Below the pieces are notes generated by a model. The model ran no database searches. It was not told the DNA's origin and worked only from the letters and a program-made list of their open reading frames with translations. A program made the translations under genes and the position numbers. Positions 40,666 through 49,621 of a stretch of 64,000 nucleotides of DNA are shown here, one piece after another; within the stretch, counting starts at the first letter, position 1, and each line of letters begins with the position of its first letter. Source of the stretch: Pantoea sp. At-9b (GTDB taxonomy: Bacteria > Pseudomonadota > Gammaproteobacteria > Enterobacterales > Enterobacteriaceae); the NCBI RefSeq assembly GCF_000175935.2, contig NC_014837.1, positions 1,240,001 through 1,304,000 of the forward strand, in the 5' to 3' direction.

Positions 40666-43600
40666 AACTTTCCAGTTGTTTCAGTAACCTGTTCGTTAAT
40701 GATATCAGTAAATTGAGTTGCTCTGGGTCCAGCTGTTGCTGTTTTGCCGCTTCGGTCAATTGCTGGCACATGGCCGCGACGGTGTCCATTCCCAGCAACA
40801 ACCAACTGCCTTTCATCCGGTGTGCGGCGCGCGCCAGCGCTGGCCACTCCTGCGCTGTGCTGGCGGCCAGCAAGGTGTCGCGGTCCTGTATCAGCGTGCG
40901 TTGCAGCGTCTGGCAAATACGCGGAATCATGCTCTCGTTGTGTTGTGCAAGGATATGCAGGCTGTCGGACAGATGCATAAGGGGATCCTGGCTCGCACGC
41001 GCCAGCAGGGGGGCAATATCGTGCAGCACGATCGGTTTTACCAGCAGCGCCTCATGCGGTTGCAGCGGCAATTTGACCAGCTGTGCGTCAGCCGAACAGA
41101 TCACGCGCCATGCGTTATCGCCACGTTGCCGCTGGCGGCGGCGCAGAATCCGTAACAGCGTAAGCCCATTAGGGCGTGGCATCATCTGGTCGATAAACAA
41201 CAGGTCGAAGGGCTGACGGGCATCGGCACGCAGTAACGCGCGCCCTTCATCAAACACCTCGGCGTGGATGGCAAACAGCGCCAGCTGCTGCTGCATCACC
41301 AGCAAATTGGTGGGATGGTCGTCGACAATCGCCACACGCAACTGCGGATAGTGCGGCCAGCTGGCGGTAGTGCTTTCGCTCTGGCTGTCGGCCAGCTCGA
41401 GCGGCAGCGTGACTTCAACGCGGGTGCCTGTACCCGGCGCAGAGGTGAGTGTCAGCTTGCCCCCCATGCGTTGCACAATCTCCCGGCAGATAAACAAGCC
41501 AAGACCGCTGCCCTGCACGGCATGGGTTTTCCCGGACGGTGCCTGATACCAAGGTTCGAAGAGCTGTGCTTGCTCCGCCTGCGGAATGCCGCTCCCGCTG
41601 TCGGCCACCACCAGTACGATGGCATCGCTGACCGCCAGCGTCAGGCGAATATCCCCCTGACGGGTAAACTTCAGCGCGTTCGCCACCAGATTATTCACCA
41701 CCTGTTGCAGGCGGTCGCCATCCAGCAGCACGGCTGCGGGCAGTGCAGTCAGCGCTTCGACCACCAGTTGTGGCCCCCCATCACGCATCAACGGATGGTA
41801 AAACTGCTGCTGTTGTTGCAGCCAGTGCGACAAGTGCAGAGGACGTGGTGCCAGACGGAAACTGTGGTTTTCAATGCGCGCGTGATCCTGCAAGTCATTC
41901 AGCAGTGCCATCAGCGAGCGCGCGCTGCTGTGCATCAGCTCCAGCCGGGCGCTGGGGTGTTGTTGCTGTTCCAGTTCCAGCAGGCCGAGAATCGCCTGCA
42001 TCGGTGTACGTAGCTCATGGCTGGCGGTGGCGAGAAACTGGCTTTTCGCGGCGTTGGCCCGCTCGGCCTGTTCACGTTGCAGACGTTCACGCCGTTGTTG
42101 CAGATAGCGGCGTACCAGCAGCACCAGCAGCAGCAGGATGGCGATACCGGCGGCGAACAGTACCAGCAACGGCACATTGCGCATCGTCATGGTGGTGCCG
42201 GGCTGAGGTGGGACTGACCAGTTATCACGCATCTGGTTCAGGGTTTCCGGGGGGATCTGCTGTAATGCGCGATCCAGCAGTGCGCGCAGCACCGGTTGTT
42301 GATCGCTGATTTGCGGTGCCAGCGGCCAGGCGATATCACTGGCGGCGAACGCCAGATGCATCCGCTCACCATAGCGGCTGGCGATGCGCCAACGTGCCGA
42401 CAGCACATTATCCACCAGCGCATCGATCTGGTTGTTATTCAACGCCTGCCACAGCTGGGCGCGATCGTCAAAAATCTGCACGTTGATCCCGCCAGGCAAC
42501 ATGCGTTGCGCGAGGTCGTCGCGTAAGATCCCCACGCGTTGTCCCTGCAATGCCTGCCAGTTCATGGGCTGGCGCGTTGCCAGGGTATAAATGCCCCAGA
42601 TGGCGCGCCACACCGGCAGGGTGGTTGCGCCGTCCTGTGCGGGCAAGACACTGAGCATCACCTGCTGCTGTTGCAGCAGCGCTGTGGCCTGCTGCGGATT
42701 CGCCACCCAGCGTGGCGTAAAATGCAGGCCGGTACTCTGGCTGATGGCGTTTAGCAAGTCGATGGCGAAACCGCGTGCATTGCCGTTGGCGTCACGATAA
42801 CTCCAGGGGGCGTTATCGGCCTCAGCGGCGTAAGGAATGTCTCGATGTTGCGACAGCCACTGTTGCTCGGGTGCAGACAGCATCAGCGTCTGTGTATCCT
42901 GGTAGCGCAACAGCGGAGGGCTCCAGCGCTGCTGAACCCGGTTGCTGAACTCAGCCGGTAGCAGGCGCAGTTGCTGATTCAGCCACTGGATCAGCGCCGG
43001 ATCGCGTGCCAGCGCCCGTAGGGTGAGATCGCCAGCGCCCGGATCGGCGGTGATTTGGTAAATTTGCCCCTGCTGCAACTGGCTGAGCAGGAATCCGGCA
43101 CTGGTCTCATCGGCCACCAGATAGTCACTTTGCTGATTGAGCAACGCATACAGCGCCTGAAGATCGCCGGGCAGACTATACCAGCGGTGCGCATGCACAA
43201 AATCATCTGGAAGTTGCGCCAGTGTAGCTTGCGCCACGGTGAGTTGCGCATTGTGGCTATTGAACATCACGGCGCGTTGATTATCGCGGTTGCGGTAGAT
43301 CCGCACCGGGCTGCTGTACCAACTGTCGCTTAACTGGATGTCGGAGGGCAAAGAGGCGTGGTCGGTACTCAACACCAGATCGACCTCGCCGCGAGCCAGC
43401 GCGGCCAGTTGCCGATCGCGATCGGGATAGGTTTGCAATACGAAGTGGCTGCCGGTGAGCTGACTGAGCGCGCTCAGATAATCGGCATCAATCCCCCAGA
43501 TCTGATCGCCGATGCGCATCGCCCAAGGGGCGCTGTTTTGCGCCGGTAGCGCCACGCGCAAGGGGGATGCTGACCAGGGCGTGCTGTGTGGTGCGGGCAT

Positions 43601-43693
43601 CATCGCGGGTAGCATCACACTGCTGGCAGGCTGTAAATCGGCCTGCACCAGCGAGCTGCACAGCCAGATCAGCAGCAGAAGCAGACGCCTCAC
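40634..43693 (-). CDS. BvgS/EvgS-like hybrid sensor histidine kinase
   Basis: The 1019-residue protein has a signal peptide (about 1-18), two periplasmic Venus-flytrap domains of the SBP_bac_3 type (about 40-255 and 275-490), one membrane helix (about 500-523), a HisKA domain with His559 in [11 protein letters not shown], a HATPase with [17 protein letters not shown] and GSGLGLF, a receiver domain with Asp835 in FIDQMMP, and a C-terminal Hpt domain with His958 in AAHRMKGSW. This is the layout of BvgS and EvgS. There is no PAS domain between membrane and kinase. The GTG at 43693 overlaps the regulator stop by 4 bases and has GGAAGG upstream; GTG 43708 is an alternative. The ligand is unknown. 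Confidence 0.92.
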   Translation of the reverse strand: MRRLLLLLIWLCSSLVQADLQPASSVMLPAMMPAPHSTPWSASPLRVALPAQNSAPWAMRIGDQIWGIDADYLSALSQLTGSHFVLQTYPDRDRQLAALARGEVDLVLSTDHASLPSDIQLSDSWYSSPVRIYRNRDNQRAVMFNSHNAQLTVAQATLAQLPDDFVHAHRWYSLPGDLQALYALLNQQSDYLVADETSAGFLLSQLQQGQIYQITADPGAGDLTLRALARDPALIQWLNQQLRLLPAEFSNRVQQRWSPPLLRYQDTQTLMLSAPEQQWLSQHRDIPYAAEADNAPWSYRDANGNARGFAIDLLNAISQSTGLHFTPRWVANPQQATALLQQQQVMLSVLPAQDGATTLPVWRAIWGIYTLATRQPMNWQALQGQRVGILRDDLAQRMLPGGINVQIFDDRAQLWQALNNNQIDALVDNVLSARWRIASRYGERMHLAFAASDIAWPLAPQISDQQPVLRALLDRALQQIPPETLNQMRDNWSVPPQPGTTMTMRNVPLLVLFAAGIAILLLLVLLVRRYLQQRRERLQREQAERANAAKSQFLATASHELRTPMQAILGLLELEQQQHPSARLELMHSSARSLMALLNDLQDHARIENHSFRLAPRPLHLSHWLQQQQQFYHPLMRDGGPQLVVEALTALPAAVLLDGDRLQQVVNNLVANALKFTRQGDIRLTLAVSDAIVLVVADSGSGIPQAEQAQLFEPWYQAPSGKTHAVQGSGLGLFICREIVQRMGGKLTLTSAPGTGTRVEVTLPLELADSQSESTTASWPHYPQLRVAIVDDHPTNLLVMQQQLALFAIHAEVFDEGRALLRADARQPFDLLFIDQMMPRPNGLTLLRILRRRQRQRGDNAWRVICSADAQLVKLPLQPHEALLVKPIVLHDIAPLLARASQDPLMHLSDSLHILAQHNESMIPRICQTLQRTLIQDRDTLLAASTAQEWPALARAAHRMKGSWLLLGMDTVAAMCQQLTEAAKQQQLDPEQLNLLISLTNRLLKQLESYGTHPFSQHA

Positions 43694-44274
43694 TGATGCG
43701 CCTTCCACAATGCGGCCAGTTCCACCACCGATTGCACCCCGGTTTTTTCGAGGATGTTCTTTTTATGGGTGCTGACGGTTTTGTTGCTGATATGCAGCTG
43801 TTCGGCAATCTGCAAATTCGACAGGCCGCGAGCCAGCAGAGCGACAATCTGTTGCTCTTTTTCGGTCAGCGGCAAATCAATGCGTTCAGGCAGATCAGGG
43901 AACGCCTGTTGCCCTCCCAGCACGGCGAGAATCGCACTCAATAATTGCGCCATGCTCTGGCTTTTCACCACATAACCCGCGGCACCCAGCGAGGCGGCGC
44001 GCAGCAAAGTATGGCGGCTCTGCTCGGCTGAGTAGATCAGCACCGGACAGTCGGGATGATGTACCCGCAGACGGCGCAACAGTTCCAGTCCGTCGCTGTC
44101 CGGTAAGCCAATATCCAGGATGACCAGATCCATAGCGTGCTGTTGTAGCAACTGGCGTGCCTGCGCTTCATCACCGGCGGCGAACAGCTGTAACGGAATC
44201 GGGGAGTTGACGCAGGCAGCACTCAGCGCGACTTCAACTAACGGGTGATCATCTATAAGCAGCAGCGCAGCCAT
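43690..44274 (-). CDS. NarL/FixJ-family response regulator (BvgA/EvgA-like)
   Basis: The 194-residue protein has a receiver domain (acidic pair in LLIDDHP, phospho-Asp54 in VILDIGLPDSDG, switch Lys in GYVVKS) and a LuxR-type HTH at about 130-185 (LTEKEQQIVALLARGLSN, ISNKTVSTHKKNI). It should be phosphorylated by the downstream kinase through the Asp-His relay and act on DNA. The ATG at 44274 follows AGGA at 7 bases; a longer frame to 44307 lacks support. It is divergent from the RpiR gene across 120 bases. Confidence 0.93.
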   Translation of the reverse strand: MAALLLIDDHPLVEVALSAACVNSPIPLQLFAAGDEAQARQLLQQHAMDLVILDIGLPDSDGLELLRRLRVHHPDCPVLIYSAEQSRHTLLRAASLGAAGYVVKSQSMAQLLSAILAVLGGQQAFPDLPERIDLPLTEKEQQIVALLARGLSNLQIAEQLHISNKTVSTHKKNILEKTGVQSVVELAALWKAHQ

Positions 44275-44394
44275 AATCCTGTCCTGTCGTTTTCGTTGTT
44301 TCAGCATAACGGAAAAGCGGGGGAATATTCATTATCTCCCCGGCATATGAGTGTTAACATCGTGCCGTTACCCTTTTTATGATGACGAAACGCG

Positions 44395-45252
44395 ATGAAT
44401 CTACGGGAAAATATTGTCAGTCAGTTCAGTTCACTCTCGCCAGAGTTACAGCGTGCCGCCGAATTTTCCCTGCAACATGCCAACAAACTGGTGGTGCTGT
44501 CGATGCGCGCCTTTGCCGCAGAGGGCGGTGTCAAACCCGCGACGCTGCTGCGGCTGGCGCAACGCCTCGGCTATCAAGGTTGGGGCGAACTGAAAAGCGC
44601 GATGATCGATGATCTGGGGTTGCGCAATGATACATATGTATCCAAAGCGGAAAAACTGATCGCCAAAGGCACCCAGCCAGCCTTGTATGAAGAGGTTTTT
44701 CTGGCGCATCAGGCCAATCTGGCTTTCACCCAGAACGAAAACCAACAGGCGATGCAGCAGGCAGTAACCTTGCTGGATGAAGCGGAAAACGTCTATATCT
44801 GTGGTTTTCGCGCCAGTTTCCCCATCGCCTGGTCGTTGTTTTATGTCTACCGTTTGTTCAACCGTCAGGTGTCATTGATCGATGGTCTGGCGAGCAACAT
44901 CGAAGTCTTCACCCGCGAGTTGAGTGGCAAAGATTGTGTGCTGCTCACCAGTTTCGCACCTTATTCACGTGAATCGCTGGATGTGCTGCATGCGGCAAGC
45001 CAGGCCGGGACACGCATCATCGCCATTACCGATTCCCCGGTTTCTCCTCTGGCACAGGCGGCAGATTGCACTTTGCTGTTCTCAATCGACAGTCCTTCCT
45101 TCTTTCCTTCCGTGGTGTCAGGCATGGGGTTAGCCGAGTGCCTGCTGGCCATGCTGGTGGCACGCCATGGGCGCGAAGCAGTCAGCAAAATTGAGAGCGC
45201 GGAACGTTATCTGATTGATTCGGGAGCCTACGTTATCCCGGGTAAATCCTGA
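44395..45252 (+). CDS. RpiR-family (HTH plus SIS) transcriptional regulator
   Basis: The 285-residue protein has an N-terminal RpiR HTH (about 1-77; SMRAFAAEGGVKPATLLRLAQRLG) and a C-terminal SIS domain (about 125-260; VYICGFRASFPIAW, CVLLTSFAPYSRESLDVL, AGTRIIAITDSPVSPLAQAAD) of the kind that binds phosphosugars or related metabolites. It heads a same-strand group of an aminotransferase, a CMD protein, an ABC importer and a C45 amidase, so it probably controls them. In other bacteria some RpiR regulators control amino-acid rather than sugar use. Confidence 0.93.
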   Translation: MNLRENIVSQFSSLSPELQRAAEFSLQHANKLVVLSMRAFAAEGGVKPATLLRLAQRLGYQGWGELKSAMIDDLGLRNDTYVSKAEKLIAKGTQPALYEEVFLAHQANLAFTQNENQQAMQQAVTLLDEAENVYICGFRASFPIAWSLFYVYRLFNRQVSLIDGLASNIEVFTRELSGKDCVLLTSFAPYSRESLDVLHAASQAGTRIIAITDSPVSPLAQAADCTLLFSIDSPSFFPSVVSGMGLAECLLAMLVARHGREAVSKIESAERYLIDSGAYVIPGKS

Positions 45253-45281
45253 CAGATGATTCATTTGTTCCTGCCATAAGA

Positions 45282-45296
45282 AAATGCAATGCATTT
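45282..45296. promoter_or_regulatory. Perfect 15-bp palindrome upstream of the aminotransferase
   Basis: AAATGCAATGCATTT is AAATGCA / A / TGCATTT, a perfect palindrome lying 30 bases after the RpiR gene and about 90 bases before the aminotransferase start. TATCAT follows at 45298-45303. It is a candidate operator for the RpiR protein; the link is inferred. Confidence 0.5.
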
Positions 45297-45385
45297 GTAT
45301 CATATTTGCGTTGACGTGATTCAAATGGATCATGCAAGATGCAGTCAATATCGAGCACACGCGTTTTCAGGAGCAGGAACAGAGC

Positions 45386-46723
45386 ATGAGTCAGATCATT
45401 CACCGCAGTCTACGTAGCACGCCCGCCGTGGCGGTGAGCGCGCAAGGGGCTTACATCACCGATATCAGTGGTAAGCGTTATCTTGATGCCTGCGGGGGGG
45501 CGGCCGTTTCCTGCCTTGGGCATGCTCATCCTGAGGTGTTGGCGGCGATGCACCGTCAGATTGATCAACTGGCCTATGCACATACCAGCTTTTTCACCAG
45601 TGAAACCGTTGAACAACTGGCCGCGCAGTTAACCCGCACCGCGCCGGGCGATCTGAATTATGCCTACTTCGTTTCTGGCGGCTCAGAAGCGGTGGAAACC
45701 GCGCTGAAACTGGCGCGTCAGTATTTTGTCGAGATTGGCCAGCCTGAACGCACGACCTTTATCGCGCGCAAGCAGAGTTATCACGGCAACACCCTTGGCG
45801 CGCTGGCGGTGGGCGGTAACGAGTGGCGTCGCCGCCAGTTTGCGCCGCTGCTGATGGATGTGGTGCGTGTTTCGGCGTGCAATGAGTATCGCGACCGCCG
45901 CGACGATGAGAGCCAGCAACAATATACCCAGCGTCTGTTGAATGAACTGGAAGAGGCGATCCTGACCGCCGGGCCGGAGAAAATCATCGGTTTCTGCGCG
46001 GAAACGGTCGTCGGTGCCACCACCGGGGCTACGCCGCCCACCCCTGGCTATTTTCAGGGCGTGCGCCGTTTATGCGACAAGTACGGCATCCTGTATATCG
46101 CGGATGAAGTGATGTGTGGCATGGGACGCACCGGCACCTTGCATGCTTTTGAGCAGGATGGCGTGGTACCGGATATCGTCACTATCGCCAAAGGCTTGGG
46201 GGGCGGATATCAGCCGATTGGCGCAGTGCTGGCGAGCGAAAAAATTGTGGCAGCGTTACAGGCGGGCAGTGGTCTGTTCCAGCATGGTCATACCTACATC
46301 TGTCACGCCACGGCCGCCGCCGCCGCACTGGCTGTGCAGCAAATCATTGAGCGCGACAACCTGCTAGCGCAGGTTCAGCAGCAGGGGGCTTATCTGCAAC
46401 AGGCGTTACGCGAAGTATTGGGCGCCTTGCCGCATGTGGGAGACACTCGCGGGCGCGGTTTGTTCGCGGGCGTGGAACTGGTGCAGGACAAAGCCAGTAA
46501 GACCCCGTTCGATCCGGCACTGAAGTTACATGCGGCGATTAAAGCGCACTGTATGGAACGTGGCTTAATGGTGTATCCGATGGGCGGCACCCTCGACGGT
46601 CAGTATGGCGATCATATCCTGATCGCACCGCCGTTTATCGTCACTCGTCCGCAGCTGGATTTTGTCGTGGATACGCTGCATCAGGTGATTAGCGCAGAAA
46701 CGCGCAAGCTGGCGGGAGGGTAA
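45386..46723 (+). CDS. Class III PLP-dependent aminotransferase
   Basis: The 445-residue enzyme has the class III pattern: YFVSGGSEAVETALKLARQYF, KQSYHGNTLGALA, IADEVMCGMGRTG, and the PLP Lys269 in IAKGLGGGYQPIGAVL. It should move an amino group from an omega-amino acid, amine or alpha-amino acid to pyruvate or 2-oxoglutarate; the substrate is not evident. The ATG at 45386 gives the family N-terminus; a frame from 45332 is longer but has no better RBS. The CMD gene begins 2 bases after its stop. It belongs to the RpiR locus. Confidence 0.93.
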   Translation: MSQIIHRSLRSTPAVAVSAQGAYITDISGKRYLDACGGAAVSCLGHAHPEVLAAMHRQIDQLAYAHTSFFTSETVEQLAAQLTRTAPGDLNYAYFVSGGSEAVETALKLARQYFVEIGQPERTTFIARKQSYHGNTLGALAVGGNEWRRRQFAPLLMDVVRVSACNEYRDRRDDESQQQYTQRLLNELEEAILTAGPEKIIGFCAETVVGATTGATPPTPGYFQGVRRLCDKYGILYIADEVMCGMGRTGTLHAFEQDGVVPDIVTIAKGLGGGYQPIGAVLASEKIVAALQAGSGLFQHGHTYICHATAAAAALAVQQIIERDNLLAQVQQQGAYLQQALREVLGALPHVGDTRGRGLFAGVELVQDKASKTPFDPALKLHAAIKAHCMERGLMVYPMGGTLDGQYGDHILIAPPFIVTRPQLDFVVDTLHQVISAETRKLAGG

Positions 46724-46725
46724 TC

Positions 46726-47277
46726 ATGAACCGTTTACCGCCGCTGGCCGAGCAGCAATGGAGCGATGAACAGCGCCAGTTGGCCGAAGAGATCATCAAC
46801 GGACCGCGCGGTGCCTTGTTGCCGCCGTTTGAACCCCTGTTACGCAGCCCGGAGCTGATGGCCCATGCACAGCGTATGGGAGAGTACTTACGATATCGCA
46901 GCGCGCTGGGTCAACGTCTGTCGGAGCTGGCGATTCTGCTTACGGCTCGTCACTGGTCACAGCCGGTGGAATGGGCGATTCATGCACCCATCGCCCGGGA
47001 AAAAGGGATCTCCGCCCACGCCGTTGAGGCCATTAATGCCCAGCGCTTGCCCGATGATTTACAGGACGATGAGTGGGTGGTGTATCACTTCTGCCAGCAG
47101 TTGCATCAGCAGAAAAAAGTGAATGACGACATCTGGCAACAGGCCATCACCCTGTGGGGTGAAAAAGGTGTGGTCGATCTGATAGGTATTAACGGTTATT
47201 ACAGTTTTCTTTCCATGATAATGAATGGCGCACAGACGCCAGTACCCGACACCAGGGATTTTATTATCCCCGCATAA
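46726..47277 (+). CDS. Carboxymuconolactone decarboxylase (AhpD-like) family protein
   Basis: The 183-residue, mostly helical protein matches the CMD family (LAILLTARHWSQPVEWAIHAPIA, then DEWVVYHFCQQL and LWGEKGVVDLIGINGYYSF). It lacks the CxxC pair of true AhpD peroxidases, so it is more likely a lyase, decarboxylase or isomerase-type member. It follows the aminotransferase by 2 bases, so it probably acts on that enzyme's product. The substrate is unknown. Confidence 0.9.
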   Translation: MNRLPPLAEQQWSDEQRQLAEEIINGPRGALLPPFEPLLRSPELMAHAQRMGEYLRYRSALGQRLSELAILLTARHWSQPVEWAIHAPIAREKGISAHAVEAINAQRLPDDLQDDEWVVYHFCQQLHQQKKVNDDIWQQAITLWGEKGVVDLIGINGYYSFLSMIMNGAQTPVPDTRDFIIPA

Positions 47278-47291
47278 GTGGTTCACTCGAA

Positions 47292-47318
47292 AATAAGGGT
47301 TGGTCACCGGCCCTTATT
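47292..47318 (+). other. Hairpin between the enzyme pair and the transporter genes
   Basis: AATAAGGG (47292-47299) pairs with CCCTTATT (47311-47318). The U-run is weak. It may partly end transcription or set different expression levels for the binding protein, as is common in ABC operons. Confidence 0.5.
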
Positions 47319-47414
47319 CCCCGTGCTGAATAACATGGATTATTAATGGTAGCCAATATTTATTGTGCTGCGCGAATGCTACTGCCTGCTGTTTCACTGA
47401 CGCTGAGGGTTATT

Positions 47415-48167
47415 ATGTCTGCATTTTTTTCAAAATTAAAAGTTACACTGGCGCTGGTTGCCTGCTCGGCAACATTTTCTGCGATGGCGCAGGATAAATT
47501 GGTGGTCGGTGTTGATACCGCGTTTGTTCCTTTCGAATTTAAACAAGGCGATAAATATGTCGGTTTTGACATCGACTTATGGGACGCTATTGCACAGAAA
47601 ATGCATGTGAGCTATGAATTACGCCCGATGGATTTCGGTGGATTAATTCCAGGCCTGCAATCACGTAATCTGGACGTGGCAATGGCGGGCATTACCATTA
47701 CTGATGCGCGCAAACAGGTAGTTGATTTTAGCGAGGGTTATTACGACGCCGATTTATTAATGGCGGTGAAAAGCAGCGATCATGCCATCACCAAATTTAG
47801 CGATCTGGCAGGTAAAAAAGTGGGACTGAAACAGGGTACTGCTGCTGCCAGCTTTATGAAAGCCAAATATAAAGCGGACTACGTTGAGTTCCCGAATATC
47901 GACAACGCCTACCTTGATTTGCAGGCCGGTAATCTCGATGCCGTGGTACATGATTCGCCGAACGTACTCTACTACGTGAAAACGGCGGGCGATGGCAAAG
48001 TGAAGTCTACCGGGGAGACCGACAGCATCCTGCCGCAGCAGTACGGCTTTGCGATGCAGAAAAACAGTAGCTGGACGCCGAAAGTCAATGCGGCGCTGCA
48101 AGCATTACGCGCTGACGGCACTTACAACAAAATCTACGTTAAGTGGTTTGATAAACAACCTAAATAA
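47415..48167 (+). CDS. Amino acid ABC transporter periplasmic binding protein (GlnH-like)
   Basis: The 250-residue precursor has a signal peptide ending AMAQ and the SBP_bac_3 fold (LVVGVDTAFVPFEFKQGDKYVGFDIDLWDAI, IPGLQSRNLDVAMAGITITDAR, GLKQGTAAASFMK). It resembles GlnH, with Asp/Arg ligands that hold the alpha-amino and carboxyl groups (TITDARKQVVDFS). It should bind a polar amino acid or derivative. The ATG at 47415 follows GAGGG; the earlier frame from 47346 is not a signal peptide. It lies in the RpiR locus. Confidence 0.93.
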   Translation: MSAFFSKLKVTLALVACSATFSAMAQDKLVVGVDTAFVPFEFKQGDKYVGFDIDLWDAIAQKMHVSYELRPMDFGGLIPGLQSRNLDVAMAGITITDARKQVVDFSEGYYDADLLMAVKSSDHAITKFSDLAGKKVGLKQGTAAASFMKAKYKADYVEFPNIDNAYLDLQAGNLDAVVHDSPNVLYYVKTAGDGKVKSTGETDSILPQQYGFAMQKNSSWTPKVNAALQALRADGTYNKIYVKWFDKQPK

Positions 48168-48218
48168 CCCTGTCAGGCCGGTGGCAACCGGCCTGAGTTC
48201 AGCTGAATTGGTCGTGCT

Positions 48219-48875
48219 ATGAATTTCGAAACCAAATATATATGGGAATCTCTGCCGCTGTTATTGCAGGGATTACAATTGACGTTGATTATCTCCCTCT
48301 CGGGGTTGCTGGGCGGTTTTGTTATTGGACTGCTGGCGGGAACCTGCCGTGCTTTGGGGGGGCGTATCACAAAAACGATATCATTGATCTTCGTTGAGCT
48401 TATTCGCGGTACACCGATTATGGTGCAAGTGATGTTTATTTACTTCGCGCTGCCGATGGTGTTACCGATTCGTATCGATCCGGTGAGTGCCGCGATTGTT
48501 ACTATTATTATTAACTCGGGTGCCTATATTGCGGAAATTACCCGCGGTGCCATTCTATCAATTAATAAAGGTTTTAAAGAAGCCAGTCTGGCGATGGGGT
48601 TATCGCAACGCAGCACGCTGTGGTACGTGATTATGCCGCTGGCGTTACGGCGTATGATTCCGGCGCTGGGTAACCAATGGATTATCAGCATTAAAGACAC
48701 CTCTTTGTTTATTGTTATTGGGGTGGCTGAATTAACGCGTCAGGGCCAGGAAATTATCGCGGGTAACTTCCGCGCGCTGGAAGTCTGGACGGCGGTCGCA
48801 CTGATTTATCTGCTGGTGACGCTGTGCTTGAGTTTTCTGCTGAAACAACTGGAGAAAAGGATCCATATTTTATGA
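48219..48875 (+). CDS. Amino acid ABC transporter permease (GlnP/HisM family)
   Basis: The 218-residue inner-membrane permease has the HisM/GlnP pattern: [38 protein letters not shown], and the coupling loop [27 protein letters not shown]. About five helices are apparent. It probably works as a homodimer with the ATPase whose start overlaps its stop by 4 bases. Confidence 0.94.
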   Translation: MNFETKYIWESLPLLLQGLQLTLIISLSGLLGGFVIGLLAGTCRALGGRITKTISLIFVELIRGTPIMVQVMFIYFALPMVLPIRIDPVSAAIVTIIINSGAYIAEITRGAILSINKGFKEASLAMGLSQRSTLWYVIMPLALRRMIPALGNQWIISIKDTSLFIVIGVAELTRQGQEIIAGNFRALEVWTAVALIYLLVTLCLSFLLKQLEKRIHIL

Positions 48876-49600
48876 GCATGGTTGAATTTACGGCGGTCTC
48901 CAAGCATTTCGGTGCGACTCAGGTGCTGCACGATATCAATTTAAAAATTGCTGCTGGGGAAGTGGTGGTGATTATCGGCCCTTCGGGGTCGGGTAAATCG
49001 ACGCTGTTGCGTTGTATTAATAAGCTGGAGGAGATTTCATCCGGCACGCTGCTGGTGGCGGGCATGCATATCACCGATCCCCACGCCAACGAGTGTGATA
49101 TCCGCCGCGAAGCGGGTATGGTATTCCAGCAATTCCATCTGTTTCCGCATCTGACGGCGCTGGAGAACGTGATGTTTGGTCCGATCCGCGTGCGTAAGCA
49201 GAGCAAAGCGGCGGCACGCGAGCAGGCGCTGGCGCTGCTGGATCGCGTTGGGTTGCGCGAACGTGCCAATCACTATCCTTCCGAACTGTCGGGGGGCCAG
49301 CAGCAGCGTGTCGCGATTGCCCGTGCGCTGGCGGTGAAGCCGAAAATGATGCTGTTTGATGAGCCGACTTCAGCCCTGGACCCGGAGCTGCGCCATGAGG
49401 TGCTAAAGGTGATGCGCTCGCTGGCGGATGAAGGCATGACGATGGTCATCGTTACCCATGAGATCGGTTTTGCCCGTGACGTCGCATCGCGGCTTATCTT
49501 TATTGATGGCGGCACCATTGCTGAAGATGGCCCACCTGATATCCTACTCAATGCCAGCAGCAATCCGCGTCTGAGAGAGTTTTTGCAGCACGTTTCCTGA
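48872..49600 (+). CDS. Amino acid ABC transporter ATP-binding protein (GlnQ family)
   Basis: The 242-residue ATPase has Walker [10 protein letters not shown], the Q-loop [12 protein letters not shown], signature [15 protein letters not shown] and Walker [15 protein letters not shown], all typical of polar amino acid importers. The ATG at 48872 overlaps the permease stop; ATG 48878 is an alternative. With the binding protein and permease it forms a complete importer. Confidence 0.95.
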   Translation: MSMVEFTAVSKHFGATQVLHDINLKIAAGEVVVIIGPSGSGKSTLLRCINKLEEISSGTLLVAGMHITDPHANECDIRREAGMVFQQFHLFPHLTALENVMFGPIRVRKQSKAAAREQALALLDRVGLRERANHYPSELSGGQQQRVAIARALAVKPKMMLFDEPTSALDPELRHEVLKVMRSLADEGMTMVIVTHEIGFARDVASRLIFIDGGTIAEDGPPDILLNASSNPRLREFLQHVS

Positions 49601-49621
49601 ATATAAGTGAATGATAACCCC

